A stretch of 64,000 nucleotides of DNA from JAWKWH01 sp963669285 (GCA_963669285.2 CAXXSI010000005.1:62001-126000); one strand, 5' to 3'. Shown: positions 54,931 to 64,000, numbered from the stretch's first letter. A program made the numbers and translations. The notes: generated by a model from the letters alone, not told the origin.

Positions 54931-55830
54931 TTGGCACAGTTGATGGACGGTAGGGCACTCGCTGCGGAAGTGGTCGAAAGCGTCAAGGGATTTACTGAGA
55001 ATCTACTTGAAAAAACAGGTGTAATACCGGGGTTGGCCGTCGTAATTGTCGGTGACGATCCCGCCAGCCAGGTGTACGTTTCCTCGAAAGGCAAGAAGGC
55101 GAAAGAGTGCGGATTTCACTCCGTTCAGCACACGCTTGCCGAAAATACCAGCGAAGATGATCTCGTTGAGCTGATTGAATCGCTCAACAATGACGATTCG
55201 ATCCACGGAATACTGGTGCAATTGCCGTTGCCTGATCACATCAACGAAGGCCGGATCATCCAAACCATCAGGGCAGACAAGGATGTTGACGGATTTCATC
55301 TCAGCAATGTCGGCCGTTTGGGGACCGGTGAACTGGATGGTGCGTTGATCCCATGCACTCCGGCCGGATCCATGCTGCTCATCGAACGCGTCATCGGTCG
55401 CGATCTGTCGGGATTGAACGCCGTCGTCGTGGGGCGCTCCAACATCGTCGGCAAGCCGATGGCGAATTTGCTGCTGCAGGCCAATGCGACGGTGACCATC
55501 GCGCATTCGCGCACCAAAGACCTCGCCGGTCTGTGCCGCACTGCCGATATTCTCATCGCCGCCGTCGGGAGACCGGAAATGATCAAGGGTGACTGGGTCA
55601 AGCCGGGTGCCACCGTGGTCGATGTCGGCATAAACCGCGTGCCGGCGCCCGAAAAAGGCGAGGGCAAGACAAAACTGGTCGGCGACGTCGAGTTCGTGGA
55701 AGCCGAAAAGGCCGCAAGTGCAATTACACCGGTTCCGGGTGGCGTCGGACCGATGACCATTGCCATGCTGATGGCCAATACCAGTACAGCCGCACACCGC
55801 AGCGCGGGATTGGATGCGCCGCGCCTTTGA
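54931..55830 (+). CDS. folD: Methylenetetrahydrofolate dehydrogenase/cyclohydrolase FolD
   Basis: A 299-residue bifunctional enzyme converting methylene-THF to formyl-THF through methenyl-THF. The catalytic Lys lies in YVSSKGKKAKE (about 50-60); LVQLPLPDHI, GRSNIVGKPMANLLL and TPVPGGVGPMTIAML are hallmark segments. The start is TTG 54931 (MAQLMDGRAL matches the family N-terminus) with GGGAGG nine to ten bases upstream. With fhs it links formate and the THF pool. Confidence 0.95.
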   Translation: MAQLMDGRALAAEVVESVKGFTENLLEKTGVIPGLAVVIVGDDPASQVYVSSKGKKAKECGFHSVQHTLAENTSEDDLVELIESLNNDDSIHGILVQLPLPDHINEGRIIQTIRADKDVDGFHLSNVGRLGTGELDGALIPCTPAGSMLLIERVIGRDLSGLNAVVVGRSNIVGKPMANLLLQANATVTIAHSRTKDLAGLCRTADILIAAVGRPEMIKGDWVKPGATVVDVGINRVPAPEKGEGKTKLVGDVEFVEAEKAASAITPVPGGVGPMTIAMLMANTSTAAHRSAGLDAPRL

Positions 55831-55872
55831 GATAAGGCTTAAAGACAAGACTTGGCCGGTCAGGATTAGCAA

Positions 55873-57573
55873 ATGAATGAACATGTCGGAAGCGGGCGTT
55901 CGCTCAGGCACGGTCGCAAGAAGGGCAGCAAGACCCCCAAAGGCCGTCAACTGGATGACGTTGCCGTAGAGGAAATCCGCAGCCTTCTAGGCGACCAGCC
56001 GAGGCGCAAGGACTTGTTGATTGAATTCATGCACCTGGTGCAGGACAAATATCGCTGTTTGAGCGCGGCACATTTGACGGCGCTGGCCGCCGAAATGCGC
56101 CTGTCGCAGGCCGAGGTCTACGAAGTCGCATCGTTCTACGACCATTTTGACGTCGTCAAGGAAGGTGAGACCGCACCTCCGCCGATCACCATACGGGTCT
56201 GCGATTCCATTTCCTGCATGATGGCTGGTTCCGGAGAACTACACCGGCATTTGGAGGTCGGCGCCGATCCCGCTCAAGTCCGTGTTGTGCATGCACCATG
56301 CATGGGACGATGCGATGCTGCGCCAGCGGCGCGTATCGGCGATCGTGAAGTCGGTTATGCCGATGCGCAGACTTTGCTAGGCATGGCGGTGGATGATGAG
56401 ACCACGGTGTTGGTGCCGGAGTATAGCGGGCTCCAAGCGTATCGCGCCGACGGTGGCTACAAGCTTGCTGAGAAGGTACGCGACGGCGGAATTTCTGCCG
56501 ACGAACTGATCCAGACGCTCTCCGATGCCGGTTTGCGCGGGTTGGGTGGCGCAGGCTTTCCGGCCGGCACGAAATGGAAGTTTGTCCGCTCCTACGAGGG
56601 GCCGCGGCTGATGACGATCAACGGTGACGAGGGCGAGCCTGGTACGTTCAAGGATCGCTGGTATCTCGAACGCGACCCGCACCGGACGCTTGAGGGCGCG
56701 ATCATCGCAGCCCACGCGGTGGAGGCCGAGCGCATCTACCTTTACATGCGCGACGAATATCCGGCAGTGCTGGAAATTCTACGTAAAGAGATAGCCGCGC
56801 TGGAAAGTGTGGGCCTCATCGAGCTGGGTTATATCGAATTACGCCGCGGTGCGGGTGCATATATCTGCGGTGAGGAATCGGCTATGATCGAGTCGATTGA
56901 AGGCAAGCGCGGCCTGCCGCGCCATCGACCGCCCTACATTGCGGAAGTCGGACTGTTTGGAAAGCCGACGCTGAACCACAATGTCGAGACGCTGTGGTGG
57001 ATCCGCGACATCATCGAGCAAGGTCCAAAATGGTTCGCCGATCAGGGCATCGACGGCCATCCGGGCATTCGTTCGTGGTCGGTGTCAGGGCGGGTGAAGA
57101 ACCCGGGTGTCAAACTGGCGCCTGCCGGCGTGACAATCCGCGAACTGATTGACGATCATTGCGGCGGCATGGCCGATGGCCACACATTCAAAGCCTATTT
57201 GCCCGGCGGTGCGTCGGGCGGCATCCTGCCGGCGTCAATGGATGACATTCCGCTCGATTTTGGCGGCAAGCTCGCTGAATTTGATGCCTTTGTCGGCAGC
57301 CACGCGGTGGTGGTGTTGTCTGACAAGGACTCCGTCAAAGATGCGGCGCTAAACTTGCTGGAATTCTTTGCGCATGAAAGCTGCGGCCAGTGTACGCCGT
57401 GCCGCGGCGGGACGGAAAAGATGGTTCAGCTTCTGAAAGGCGAAGGCAAGATCGACGAGAACGCCCTTCGCGACCTGGAAGCGGTCATGCGTGATGCCTC
57501 GATTTGCGGGCTCGGACAGGCCGCACCCAATCCCGTCAATCACCTGCTGACGTATTTCAGGGACGATCTGTGA
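55873..57573 (+). CDS. fdsB: NAD-dependent formate dehydrogenase beta subunit, NuoE-NuoF fusion
   Basis: A 566-residue flavoprotein. The N-terminal NuoE-like domain (about 20-165) has the [2Fe-2S] cysteines CDSISC and CMGRC. The NuoF-like domain (about 190-560) has FMN/NAD motifs GGAGFPAGTKW and INGDEGEPGTFKD, and the [4Fe-4S] motif ESCGQCTPCRGGT followed by ASICGLG. It passes electrons from the Mo/W subunit to NAD+. The fusion matches the two-subunit FDH1 type of Methylorubrum rather than FdsG plus FdsB. The stop overlaps the alpha-subunit start (TGATG). Confidence 0.92.
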   Translation: MNEHVGSGRSLRHGRKKGSKTPKGRQLDDVAVEEIRSLLGDQPRRKDLLIEFMHLVQDKYRCLSAAHLTALAAEMRLSQAEVYEVASFYDHFDVVKEGETAPPPITIRVCDSISCMMAGSGELHRHLEVGADPAQVRVVHAPCMGRCDAAPAARIGDREVGYADAQTLLGMAVDDETTVLVPEYSGLQAYRADGGYKLAEKVRDGGISADELIQTLSDAGLRGLGGAGFPAGTKWKFVRSYEGPRLMTINGDEGEPGTFKDRWYLERDPHRTLEGAIIAAHAVEAERIYLYMRDEYPAVLEILRKEIAALESVGLIELGYIELRRGAGAYICGEESAMIESIEGKRGLPRHRPPYIAEVGLFGKPTLNHNVETLWWIRDIIEQGPKWFADQGIDGHPGIRSWSVSGRVKNPGVKLAPAGVTIRELIDDHCGGMADGHTFKAYLPGGASGGILPASMDDIPLDFGGKLAEFDAFVGSHAVVVLSDKDSVKDAALNLLEFFAHESCGQCTPCRGGTEKMVQLLKGEGKIDENALRDLEAVMRDASICGLGQAAPNPVNHLLTYFRDDL

Positions 57574-60368
57574 TGAGTGATCAAATCAAATTTGAGCTTG
57601 ACGGCAATGAAGTCACCGCTGCCGAAGGTGAGACGATCTGGGATGTGGCAAAGCGCAGGGGCAATACGCTGCCGCATCTGTGCCATGTCGACAAGCCCGG
57701 CTACCGCGCCGACGGCAACTGCCGCGCCTGTGTCGTCGAGGTCGAGGGCGAGCGAACGCTTGCAGCTTCGTGCATTCGCAAGCCGACCGAGGGTATGAAG
57801 GTCAAGACCGGTGGAGAACGTTCCGAAAAGGCGCGCGCCATGGTGTTCGAGCTTCTCGCCGCAGACATGCCGGCACAGGAAGACGGACCCGACAATCAAT
57901 CGGTATTCTGGGATTGGGCTGGGCGCATGGGTATTGCCGGCAGCGACCGGCTGCCGTCAAAGTTTACCGAGGCGCAACCGGGTGAACATGACATCACCAA
58001 TCCGGCCATCGCCGTCAACCTCGATGCCTGTATTGCCTGTGGCGCCTGTGTGCGGGCCTGCCGCGAAGTGCAGGTCAATGATGTCATCGGCATGGGCGGG
58101 CGAGGTCACCATTCCGTACCGGTGTTTGATATTCACGATCCGATGGGTGTTTCGACATGCGTCACGTGCGGCGAATGCGTGCAAGCCTGCCCGACCGGTG
58201 CGCTGTTCGAAAAGACTCTCATGGATGCGGATAGCAAACGGCGTGTGGTGCAGGATTTCGACCGCGCTGTCGACAGCGTCTGCCCGTTTTGCGGTGTTGG
58301 TTGCCAGACCACGGTCTATGCCAAGGACGACAGAATCGTTCAGGTCGACGGGCGCAATGGGCCGGCCAATGAAAACCGGCTCTGCGTCAAGGGCCGTTTC
58401 GGCTTTGACTATGTGCATTCACCGGAGCGCCTGACCACGCCGCTGATCCGCCGCGACGATGCACCCAAGGCTGCCGATATCGATCTGACCGGTGTCGATC
58501 CGATGACGGTATTTCGCGAAGCCACGTGGGAAGAAGCGCTTGAAAAGGCCGCCGGCGGGTTGAAGACCGTACTCGAACGCGACGGCAGCCCGGCAATGGC
58601 CGGTTTCGGTTCGGCAAAGGGATCGAACGAAGAGGCCTATCTGTTCCAAAAACTGGTGCGGCAGGGTTTCGGCACCAACAATGTCGATCACTGCACACGG
58701 CTGTGCCACGCATCGTCTGTTGCCGCATTGCTCGAAGGTGTCGGTTCGGGCGCCGTGTCCGCGCCCTTTACAGACGCCATGCATTCCGACTGCGTGATCG
58801 TTATCGGTGCACGGCCGGGGCAAAACCATCCCGTCGCGGCGACTTACTTCAAACAGGCAGTCAAGCGCGGCAAAACACTGATCATCATGGATCCACGCAA
58901 GCAGGGTCTGACGCGGCACGCCACCCACTCGCTGCAGTTCAAACCAGGCACCGACGTGGCGATGCTCAACGCACTGCTGCATGTGATCATCGAGGAGAAC
59001 CTCTACGACGAGCAATATGTGCAAGCCAATGTCTCCGGATTCGAGGCTTTGAAGGCGAAAGTGAAGGATTTTTCGCCCGAGGCGATGGAGGAGGTCTGCG
59101 GCATCGATGCTGGCGTTCTGCGCGATGTCGCGAGGGTCTATGCGACATCCGAGCGGTCCATCATCTTCTGGGGCATGGGCGTATCTCAGCATACCCATGG
59201 GACGGACAATGCGCGTTGTCTGATCGCTCTGGCCCTGATCACGGGGCAAGTCGGGCGCCAGGGCACCGGTCTACATCCGCTTCGCGGCCAAAACAACGTG
59301 CAGGGCGCCTCCGACGCCGGTCTGATCCCGATGTTTTATCCGGACTACAAGGCGGTCGGCGCCGACGATATCCGATCCAAATACGAGGATGTTTGGGGCA
59401 GGGCACTTGACCCTCAGCGCGGCCTGACTGTTGTCGAAATCGTTGACGCAATTCACGAGGACACGATCAAGGCGATGTATATCATGGGTGAAAATCCGGC
59501 GATGTCGGATCCCGACCAGCTACACGCCCGTGCGGCGTTTGCGAAGCTTGAGCATCTGGTCGTGCAGGACATATTTTTGACCGAAACCGCCTGGCACGCC
59601 GATGTGGTTCTACCGGCCTCCGCCCACGCGGAGAAGCTTGGCACATTCACCAATACCAACCGGCAGGTGCAGGTCGGACGCCCGGCCATACCGGTCCCCG
59701 GCGGCGCCCGGCAGGATTGGGAGCTGATGGTCGAAATCGCCAACCGGCTTGGGCTCGATTGGTCGTATGGTGGCGTCGACGAGGTCTATGAGGAGATGGC
59801 CTCGCTGATGCCTTCACTCGGCGGCATATCATGGCAGAAACTGACGGGCGAAGAGTCGGTGACCTATCCGCTTAACAAGCAGACGGGCCTTTCCGAATGG
59901 GTGATCTTTGGTGAAGGATTTCCGACCAGCGACGGTAAGGGCAAGCTTGTGCCGGCAGATCTGCTGCCACCCGACGAGGTGCCCGATGATGATTATCCCA
60001 TGGTGCTCACCACAGGACGGCTTTTGGAACACTGGCATACCGGTGCGATGACGCGCAGGTCGGATGTCCTTGACGAGTTGGAGCCCGAAGGCATTGCCGC
60101 GATGAATCCCGGCGAAATCGCCAGGAATGGCTTTGTCGCCGGTCAGATGATCTCGGTGGCCACGCGTCGCGGAACCATCGAGGCGCGCCTGCGGGCTGAC
60201 CGCGAAGTGGCAGACGGGATGGTGTTCGTACCATTCTGCTTCAATGAATCACCGGCAAACCGGCTGACCAACCCGCAATTGGATCCTTATGGAAAAATCC
60301 CGGAGTTCAAATTCTGTGCGGCGCGGGTCGAGGCCACACCCGATGGGCGGATGGAAGCGGCCGAATAA
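57573..60368 (+). CDS. fdsA: NAD-dependent formate dehydrogenase alpha (Mo/W) subunit
   Basis: A 931-residue subunit oxidising formate to CO2. A [2Fe-2S] domain uses C37, C50, C53 and C67; ferredoxin-type clusters are in CIACGACVRAC and CVTCGECVQACP, and the proximal cluster in CPFCGVGC. The metal-ligand Cys with its partner His lies in DHCTRLCHAS (about 375), Cys rather than selenocysteine. The open frame starts at 57504, but ATG 57573 overlapping the beta-subunit stop gives the family N-terminus. No fdsC or fdsD chaperone gene follows in the window. Confidence 0.93.
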   Translation: MSDQIKFELDGNEVTAAEGETIWDVAKRRGNTLPHLCHVDKPGYRADGNCRACVVEVEGERTLAASCIRKPTEGMKVKTGGERSEKARAMVFELLAADMPAQEDGPDNQSVFWDWAGRMGIAGSDRLPSKFTEAQPGEHDITNPAIAVNLDACIACGACVRACREVQVNDVIGMGGRGHHSVPVFDIHDPMGVSTCVTCGECVQACPTGALFEKTLMDADSKRRVVQDFDRAVDSVCPFCGVGCQTTVYAKDDRIVQVDGRNGPANENRLCVKGRFGFDYVHSPERLTTPLIRRDDAPKAADIDLTGVDPMTVFREATWEEALEKAAGGLKTVLERDGSPAMAGFGSAKGSNEEAYLFQKLVRQGFGTNNVDHCTRLCHASSVAALLEGVGSGAVSAPFTDAMHSDCVIVIGARPGQNHPVAATYFKQAVKRGKTLIIMDPRKQGLTRHATHSLQFKPGTDVAMLNALLHVIIEENLYDEQYVQANVSGFEALKAKVKDFSPEAMEEVCGIDAGVLRDVARVYATSERSIIFWGMGVSQHTHGTDNARCLIALALITGQVGRQGTGLHPLRGQNNVQGASDAGLIPMFYPDYKAVGADDIRSKYEDVWGRALDPQRGLTVVEIVDAIHEDTIKAMYIMGENPAMSDPDQLHARAAFAKLEHLVVQDIFLTETAWHADVVLPASAHAEKLGTFTNTNRQVQVGRPAIPVPGGARQDWELMVEIANRLGLDWSYGGVDEVYEEMASLMPSLGGISWQKLTGEESVTYPLNKQTGLSEWVIFGEGFPTSDGKGKLVPADLLPPDEVPDDDYPMVLTTGRLLEHWHTGAMTRRSDVLDELEPEGIAAMNPGEIARNGFVAGQMISVATRRGTIEARLRADREVADGMVFVPFCFNESPANRLTNPQLDPYGKIPEFKFCAARVEATPDGRMEAAE

Positions 60369-60556
60369 CTTCCTGTTTGCGGTCCCTTATCACTGCTGAT
60401 CACCCCTAATTTTGCAGTATTCGGGGAGAGAAAAATTTAGCGCAAGCTAACTTTCCGTTGACCATATATTGGTGCGTCTGGCGAGGAAGCGCAGGTATTA
60501 AGTTTTCATAAGAGGGCGTTTGCTAGCTTTTCCGGGATACAATGGAAGGGAAAGCC

Positions 60557-61546
60557 ATGCTCACCAAATCCAGTTCTCGCCCGGCAACGCCAGATTATCT
60601 CGAAGCCAACAAGCCAGATGGCGGATTTCGCCTGATCACGCGTTCGGACATGGACGGCCTTGTTTGTGCAGTACTTTTGAAAGAACTGGATCTTATCGGC
60701 GACATCAAGTTTGTGCATCCAAAGGACATGCAGGATGGCAAGATCGAAGTGTCGACCGGGGATATCTCGACAAACCTGCCTTATGTGCCGGGCATATTTG
60801 CCGCGTTCGATCACCATGATTCGGAGACCAAACGGCTGGGAGCGGGCTATTCGAACCACATTATTGATCCAGACGCCCCATCAGCGGCACGGGTCGTCTA
60901 CGAGTTTTTGGGCGGCCGGGAGCGGTTTCCACATCTTCCCGACGCCATGATGCCGGCCGTCGACAAGGCGGACGCAGCCAATTTTACCCGTGAAGACGTT
61001 CTCAATCCGCAGGGCTGGGAGCTTTTGTCGTTTCTGATGGATGCGCGAACCGGTCTTGGCCGGTTTCGCAATTTCCGCATCTCCAACTATCAGCTGATGA
61101 TGGAAATGATCGATTTTTGCGGTAGCGAGCTCGACATCGACCGGGTTCTCGAGATGTCCGATGTGAAAGACCGCGTTGATCTTTATTTCGAGCATCGTGA
61201 GAAATTCGAAGAGCAAATCAGGCGGTGTACGACGATGCACGGCCCGCTCGCCGTGCTGGACCTGCGTGATGAAGAGATCATCTATGCCGGCAATCGCTTC
61301 ATGATCTACGCGTTGTTTCCCGAAGCAAACGTCTCCTGCCATGTCATGTGGGGCAAAGCCAGGCAGAACGTGGTTCTCGCTTTCGGCAAATCGATTTTTG
61401 ACCGTTCGAGCAAAGTTCACATTGGTGAGTTGATGCTGCGCTACGGCGGCGGCGGCCATGCCGCGGCCGGAACCTGTCAAGTTGACGCCGAGCGTGCCGA
61501 TACGGTGCTGAAACAACTTATTAAAATGGTCAAATCGAAGTCGTAG
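60557..61546 (+). CDS. DHH family phosphoesterase
   Basis: A 329-residue protein of the DHH/DHHA1 superfamily (RecJ/exopolyphosphatase/nanoRNase-like). Motif I reads RSDMDGLVCAVLL, motif III FDHHDSET, and the C-terminal substrate motif GGGGHAAAGTC. The acidic and His residues bind Mn2+. Substrate unknown. ATG 60557 has AAGGGA six bases upstream; ATG 60542 adds five residues with a weaker site. It follows the formate dehydrogenase genes by 188 bases on the same strand and may be a separate unit. Confidence 0.85.
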   Translation: MLTKSSSRPATPDYLEANKPDGGFRLITRSDMDGLVCAVLLKELDLIGDIKFVHPKDMQDGKIEVSTGDISTNLPYVPGIFAAFDHHDSETKRLGAGYSNHIIDPDAPSAARVVYEFLGGRERFPHLPDAMMPAVDKADAANFTREDVLNPQGWELLSFLMDARTGLGRFRNFRISNYQLMMEMIDFCGSELDIDRVLEMSDVKDRVDLYFEHREKFEEQIRRCTTMHGPLAVLDLRDEEIIYAGNRFMIYALFPEANVSCHVMWGKARQNVVLAFGKSIFDRSSKVHIGELMLRYGGGGHAAAGTCQVDAERADTVLKQLIKMVKSKS

Positions 61547-61800
61547 CGGATATCGCTGCTGACCGAATCCTGGTCTGGGTGACCGGTCGGCCAATCTCTC
61601 TCTAGAGCCGCTTACGTCGCGGAGACAGTGCCTCATCGGCGTGTCGTAATTGTTCAACCGCCTGCCGGATTTGTCGGTGGCGCGGTTGTATCGTTTATGC
61701 GATTTCCCGTTTGCTTCGGGGCTGAACGCGGAACGTGTTATGCTTCAACATGCGACACTATTATTCATGACAATCAACTTTCTTTCATTATAATAAAACC

Positions 61801-62427
61801 ATGGGAGAGAGCGTGCAACCTAGACTGGTCGTGGTCGACAAAAACCCGCTCGTCATATCGGCGTTGCGGGAACGCATCGAGCGTGAGCGCAAGTTCGAGT
61901 TGGTGCTGACGCTGACGACTGGCACAGCCTTCGTGGAAGCGGTCGGCAATCTGGATTTCGATGTGGCGATACTGGGCTGGAACCTGCCGGACATGTCGGG
62001 TGCCGATGTGCTCGCGGATTTGCAGCGGCGGAAGATCAGCGCCAAGGTCGTGGTGTTTTCCGGCGACAACGACATGATGCTGCTCAAACAGGCGATCAGG
62101 CTGGGCGCGATGGGTTTCTGCTGGCAGGGGGACGATCCCGATATCCTGTTCGAGACGATCAGCGCGGTTTCACGCGGGCGATTGAGTTTTCCCTACATCG
62201 ATGTCACCAAAGTCGATGACACACCGCTGTCTCGATTGACCAATCGCGAAAAGGAATTGCTCAAAGCACTGGCCGATGGCTGGACAAATGCCCAAATCGC
62301 CGCGCGGATTGGCATTTCCGAGAACACGGTCAAATATCATCTGAAAAACCTCTATGAGAAGCTCGAAGTGAACAACCGTGCCATGGCGGTTGCGCTGTAC
62401 TTTACCGAATCGCGCCGCTTCGATTAG
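61801..62427 (+). CDS. LuxR/NarL family regulator with degenerate receiver domain
   Basis: A 208-residue protein with a receiver-like N-terminal domain and a LuxR-type helix-turn-helix (LTNREKELLKALADGWTNAQ..., about 145-200, with the SENTVKYHLKNL recognition helix). The receiver lacks the phosphoacceptor: the expected Asp is Gly in VAILGWNLP, the acidic pair VDD is VDK, and the conserved Lys is Gln in GFCWQGDD. It probably works without phosphorylation, for example by dimerisation or ligand binding (inference). No histidine kinase gene is nearby. Confidence 0.87.
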   Translation: MGESVQPRLVVVDKNPLVISALRERIERERKFELVLTLTTGTAFVEAVGNLDFDVAILGWNLPDMSGADVLADLQRRKISAKVVVFSGDNDMMLLKQAIRLGAMGFCWQGDDPDILFETISAVSRGRLSFPYIDVTKVDDTPLSRLTNREKELLKALADGWTNAQIAARIGISENTVKYHLKNLYEKLEVNNRAMAVALYFTESRRFD

Positions 62428-62628
62428 CCATTGTGCTGATGGCTTTACGGCCTTTGCCTGGTCAGGCATCGGCGTCCCGGATCAGTACGCCGATTGATCG
62501 GAATGATCCATCGGGCAATTGCGCAAACAAGGACCATGAAAGGCAGCGACTGTTCAAACTTATGGTGTGCCTTGTGTCGATGCCAGTCCGGTGATATCCG
62601 ACCCATCCACATTCCTCTGGTGCTTTCA

Positions 62629-64000
62629 ATGGACATCCGGGCCATCCTGCTGCCAATCAGCAGGTTTTTACTGATCATATCGGGCTTCATGCTGCTCCCG
62701 GCGTTGGCCGACATTTTGTCCGGTAACCCGGACTGGAAGGTTTTCGCGACTTCCGCGGTTGTGCTGGGCGGATTGGGTACGCTGATGGTGCCGGCGCTTC
62801 GTGGCCAACCTTATACGTTCAGATTGCAAGAGAGTTTTTTACTGGTCAATCTCGCCTGGGTGGGGCTGTCGGTCATTTGCGCTGTTCCGCTCTATGCTTC
62901 CGGCCTGCACATCAGTTTCGTCGATGCGCTGTTCGAAGCAAGTTCCGGACTGACGACGACCGGCTCAACGGTTCTGACTGGCCTGGACGAATTGCCGCCG
63001 GGAATTCTCCTTTGGCGTTCGTTGCTCCAGTGGATTGGCGGTCTCGGGATTGTTGTCATGGGCATCATGCTGCTTCCGGCGCTGCGCGTTGGCGGCCAGC
63101 AATTGTTCCTCATCGAATCATCGGAAGACAACGCCAAACCTTTTGGCCGTACCGAGTATTTCGTACGCCGCATCGTCGCCGTTTACATCGGCCTGACCGT
63201 CACTTGCGCAGGCCTTTACTATGAGGCCGGTATGACCGGTTTTGAGGCGATAAACCATGCGCTGACGACAATCTCTACCGGCGGATTTTCCACATCGGAC
63301 GACTCGCTTGGCCATTTCCACAGCCTGACGATCGACTGGATTGCGATAGTCTTCATGCTGGTTTCTTCGCTGCCGTTTCTGTTTCTCATCACGCTTATCG
63401 AAAAACGCCGGATCAATGCGTTTCGGCAGGTTGTGTTCTTCCTTGCCCTGACGCTGGTGTTGACGATGATCCTGTTCGCGGTCTCCGCATGGGATCATCA
63501 CGCTCCGCCATGGTTGGTTTTCACCTCCTCGGCGTTTCATGTCGCTTCAATCATCTCGACGACAGGATTTGTGACCGATGATTATCTGCAGTGGGGATCG
63601 TTTGCCGTCTGCTTCTTTTTCCTGCTGACTTTTGTCGGTGGTTGCAACGGCTCGACAGCGGGCGGTTTCAAGATATTCCGAATCATGATCCTGCTTTCTT
63701 TTGTCAGGGCCCGGCTGCGCGTTCTGCGATACCCTCGACGCGTCACCAATACGCGTTTGGAAGACACGACCGTAAGTACAGGCACGATCGAGAGCGTGGT
63801 TGCGTTTGCCATATTATATGTTGTCACTTTCGCCGCTTTTGCGCTCGCCTATTCGGCTTTTGACGTTGACATCGACACCGCGCTTTCAGCGTCGATCACC
63901 GCGCTGGCAAATGTCGGTCCCGGGATCGGCACGGAGATTGGCCCGGTCGGCAATTTCGCCGACATGCCGAGCGCCGTGAAGTTATTGCAGTCGCTGGAAA
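62629..64000 (+). CDS. trkH: TrkH family potassium uptake protein, 3' end cut by window edge
   Basis: At least 457 residues of a TrkH/KtrB-type K+ translocating subunit, open to the end of the window. Selectivity-filter loops are visible: SSGLTTTGST (first P-loop), a second near ALTTISTGGFST, a third near STTGFVTDDY, and NVGPGIG (fourth). WIGGLGIVVMGIM is another family hallmark. ATG 62629 is the best start seen; an in-frame ATG at 62536 would add 31 unlikely residues. It works with a TrkA partner, not present here. Confidence 0.9.
   Translation, partial: MDIRAILLPISRFLLIISGFMLLPALADILSGNPDWKVFATSAVVLGGLGTLMVPALRGQPYTFRLQESFLLVNLAWVGLSVICAVPLYASGLHISFVDALFEASSGLTTTGSTVLTGLDELPPGILLWRSLLQWIGGLGIVVMGIMLLPALRVGGQQLFLIESSEDNAKPFGRTEYFVRRIVAVYIGLTVTCAGLYYEAGMTGFEAINHALTTISTGGFSTSDDSLGHFHSLTIDWIAIVFMLVSSLPFLFLITLIEKRRINAFRQVVFFLALTLVLTMILFAVSAWDHHAPPWLVFTSSAFHVASIISTTGFVTDDYLQWGSFAVCFFFLLTFVGGCNGSTAGGFKIFRIMILLSFVRARLRVLRYPRRVTNTRLEDTTVSTGTIESVVAFAILYVVTFAAFALAYSAFDVDIDTALSASITALANVGPGIGTEIGPVGNFADMPSAVKLLQSLE

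Noticed and set aside
55003..55950. 315-codon minus-strand open frame
   Set aside because: Antisense to folD, which is complete and well conserved.
58419..59249. 276-codon minus-strand open frame
   Set aside because: Antisense to the formate dehydrogenase alpha subunit; His/Arg-rich shadow without motifs.
1..64000. tRNA, rRNA, CRISPR arrays, prophage or transposase genes
   Set aside because: None recognised on reading; the gaps are short and show no such structure.

Overview
The window looks like part of an alphaproteobacterial chromosome, most likely from the Hyphomicrobiales (Rhizobiales). The strongest evidence is the acpXL-fabF2XL-fabF1XL-dehydrogenase-lpxXL cluster, which makes and attaches the very-long-chain acyl group of rhizobial lipid A. 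Moderately GC-rich coding sequence, several ABC importers for sugars and peptides, Lrp-controlled putA and a fused NuoE/NuoF-type formate dehydrogenase subunit agree with this. I saw no rRNA, tRNA, CRISPR array, phage or transposase gene.

Layout. (1) 1-14.8 kb: a sugar uptake and catabolism locus. A 14-gene minus-strand run (14687 down to 995) carries a CUT1-type ABC importer with two different ATPases, two Gfo/Idh/MocA dehydrogenases, three TIM-barrel isomerase/epimerases, a PfkB kinase, a mutarotase-like protein and an SDR. A GntR/FCD regulator diverges from it at 14821, and a fourth TIM-barrel protein lies on the plus strand at the left edge. (2) 15.6-22.4 kb: a peptide-type ABC importer with a fused double ATPase, a small membrane protein and an M20 amidohydrolase. 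(3) 22.6-27.7 kb: an L,D-transpeptidase and soeABC, a predicted cytoplasm-facing sulfite:quinone oxidoreductase. (4) 27.8-32.6 kb: the lipid A very-long-chain acyl cluster, lacking the usual fabZXL. (5) 33-37.8 kb: a sulfofructose-kinase-like PfkB protein, a GDCCVxC/MerF pair, a GntR/UTRA regulator, an aldehyde dehydrogenase and an aldose 1-epimerase. (6) 37.8-46.3 kb: Lrp regulator, putA, Fe-alcohol dehydrogenase, thioesterase, pgi and fructokinase. (7) 46.5-60.4 kb: ppc, glyA, a serine hydrolase, fhs, folD and formate dehydrogenase, a C1/serine-cycle-flavoured group. (8) 60.5-64 kb: a DHH phosphoesterase, a LuxR-type regulator with a degenerate receiver, and a TrkH-like potassium transporter cut by the window end.

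Data quality matters here. Between about 5.1 and 12.6 kb, and once near 17.65 kb, at least eleven single-base indels break genes whose domain content continues seamlessly in another frame. They mostly sit in short runs of one base. Most look like sequencing or assembly errors rather than decay, because correcting each by one base restores family-length proteins and the ATGA/TGATG gene overlaps.

The most interesting points are the multi-dehydrogenase/multi-isomerase sugar operon as a possible undescribed pathway for an oxidised sugar or glycoside, its asymmetric ATPase pair, strong hairpins just after both binding-protein genes, the missing fabZXL with a Cys-less FabF2XL, a MITE-like element overlapping the fhs stop codon, and the phosphoacceptor-less response regulator.
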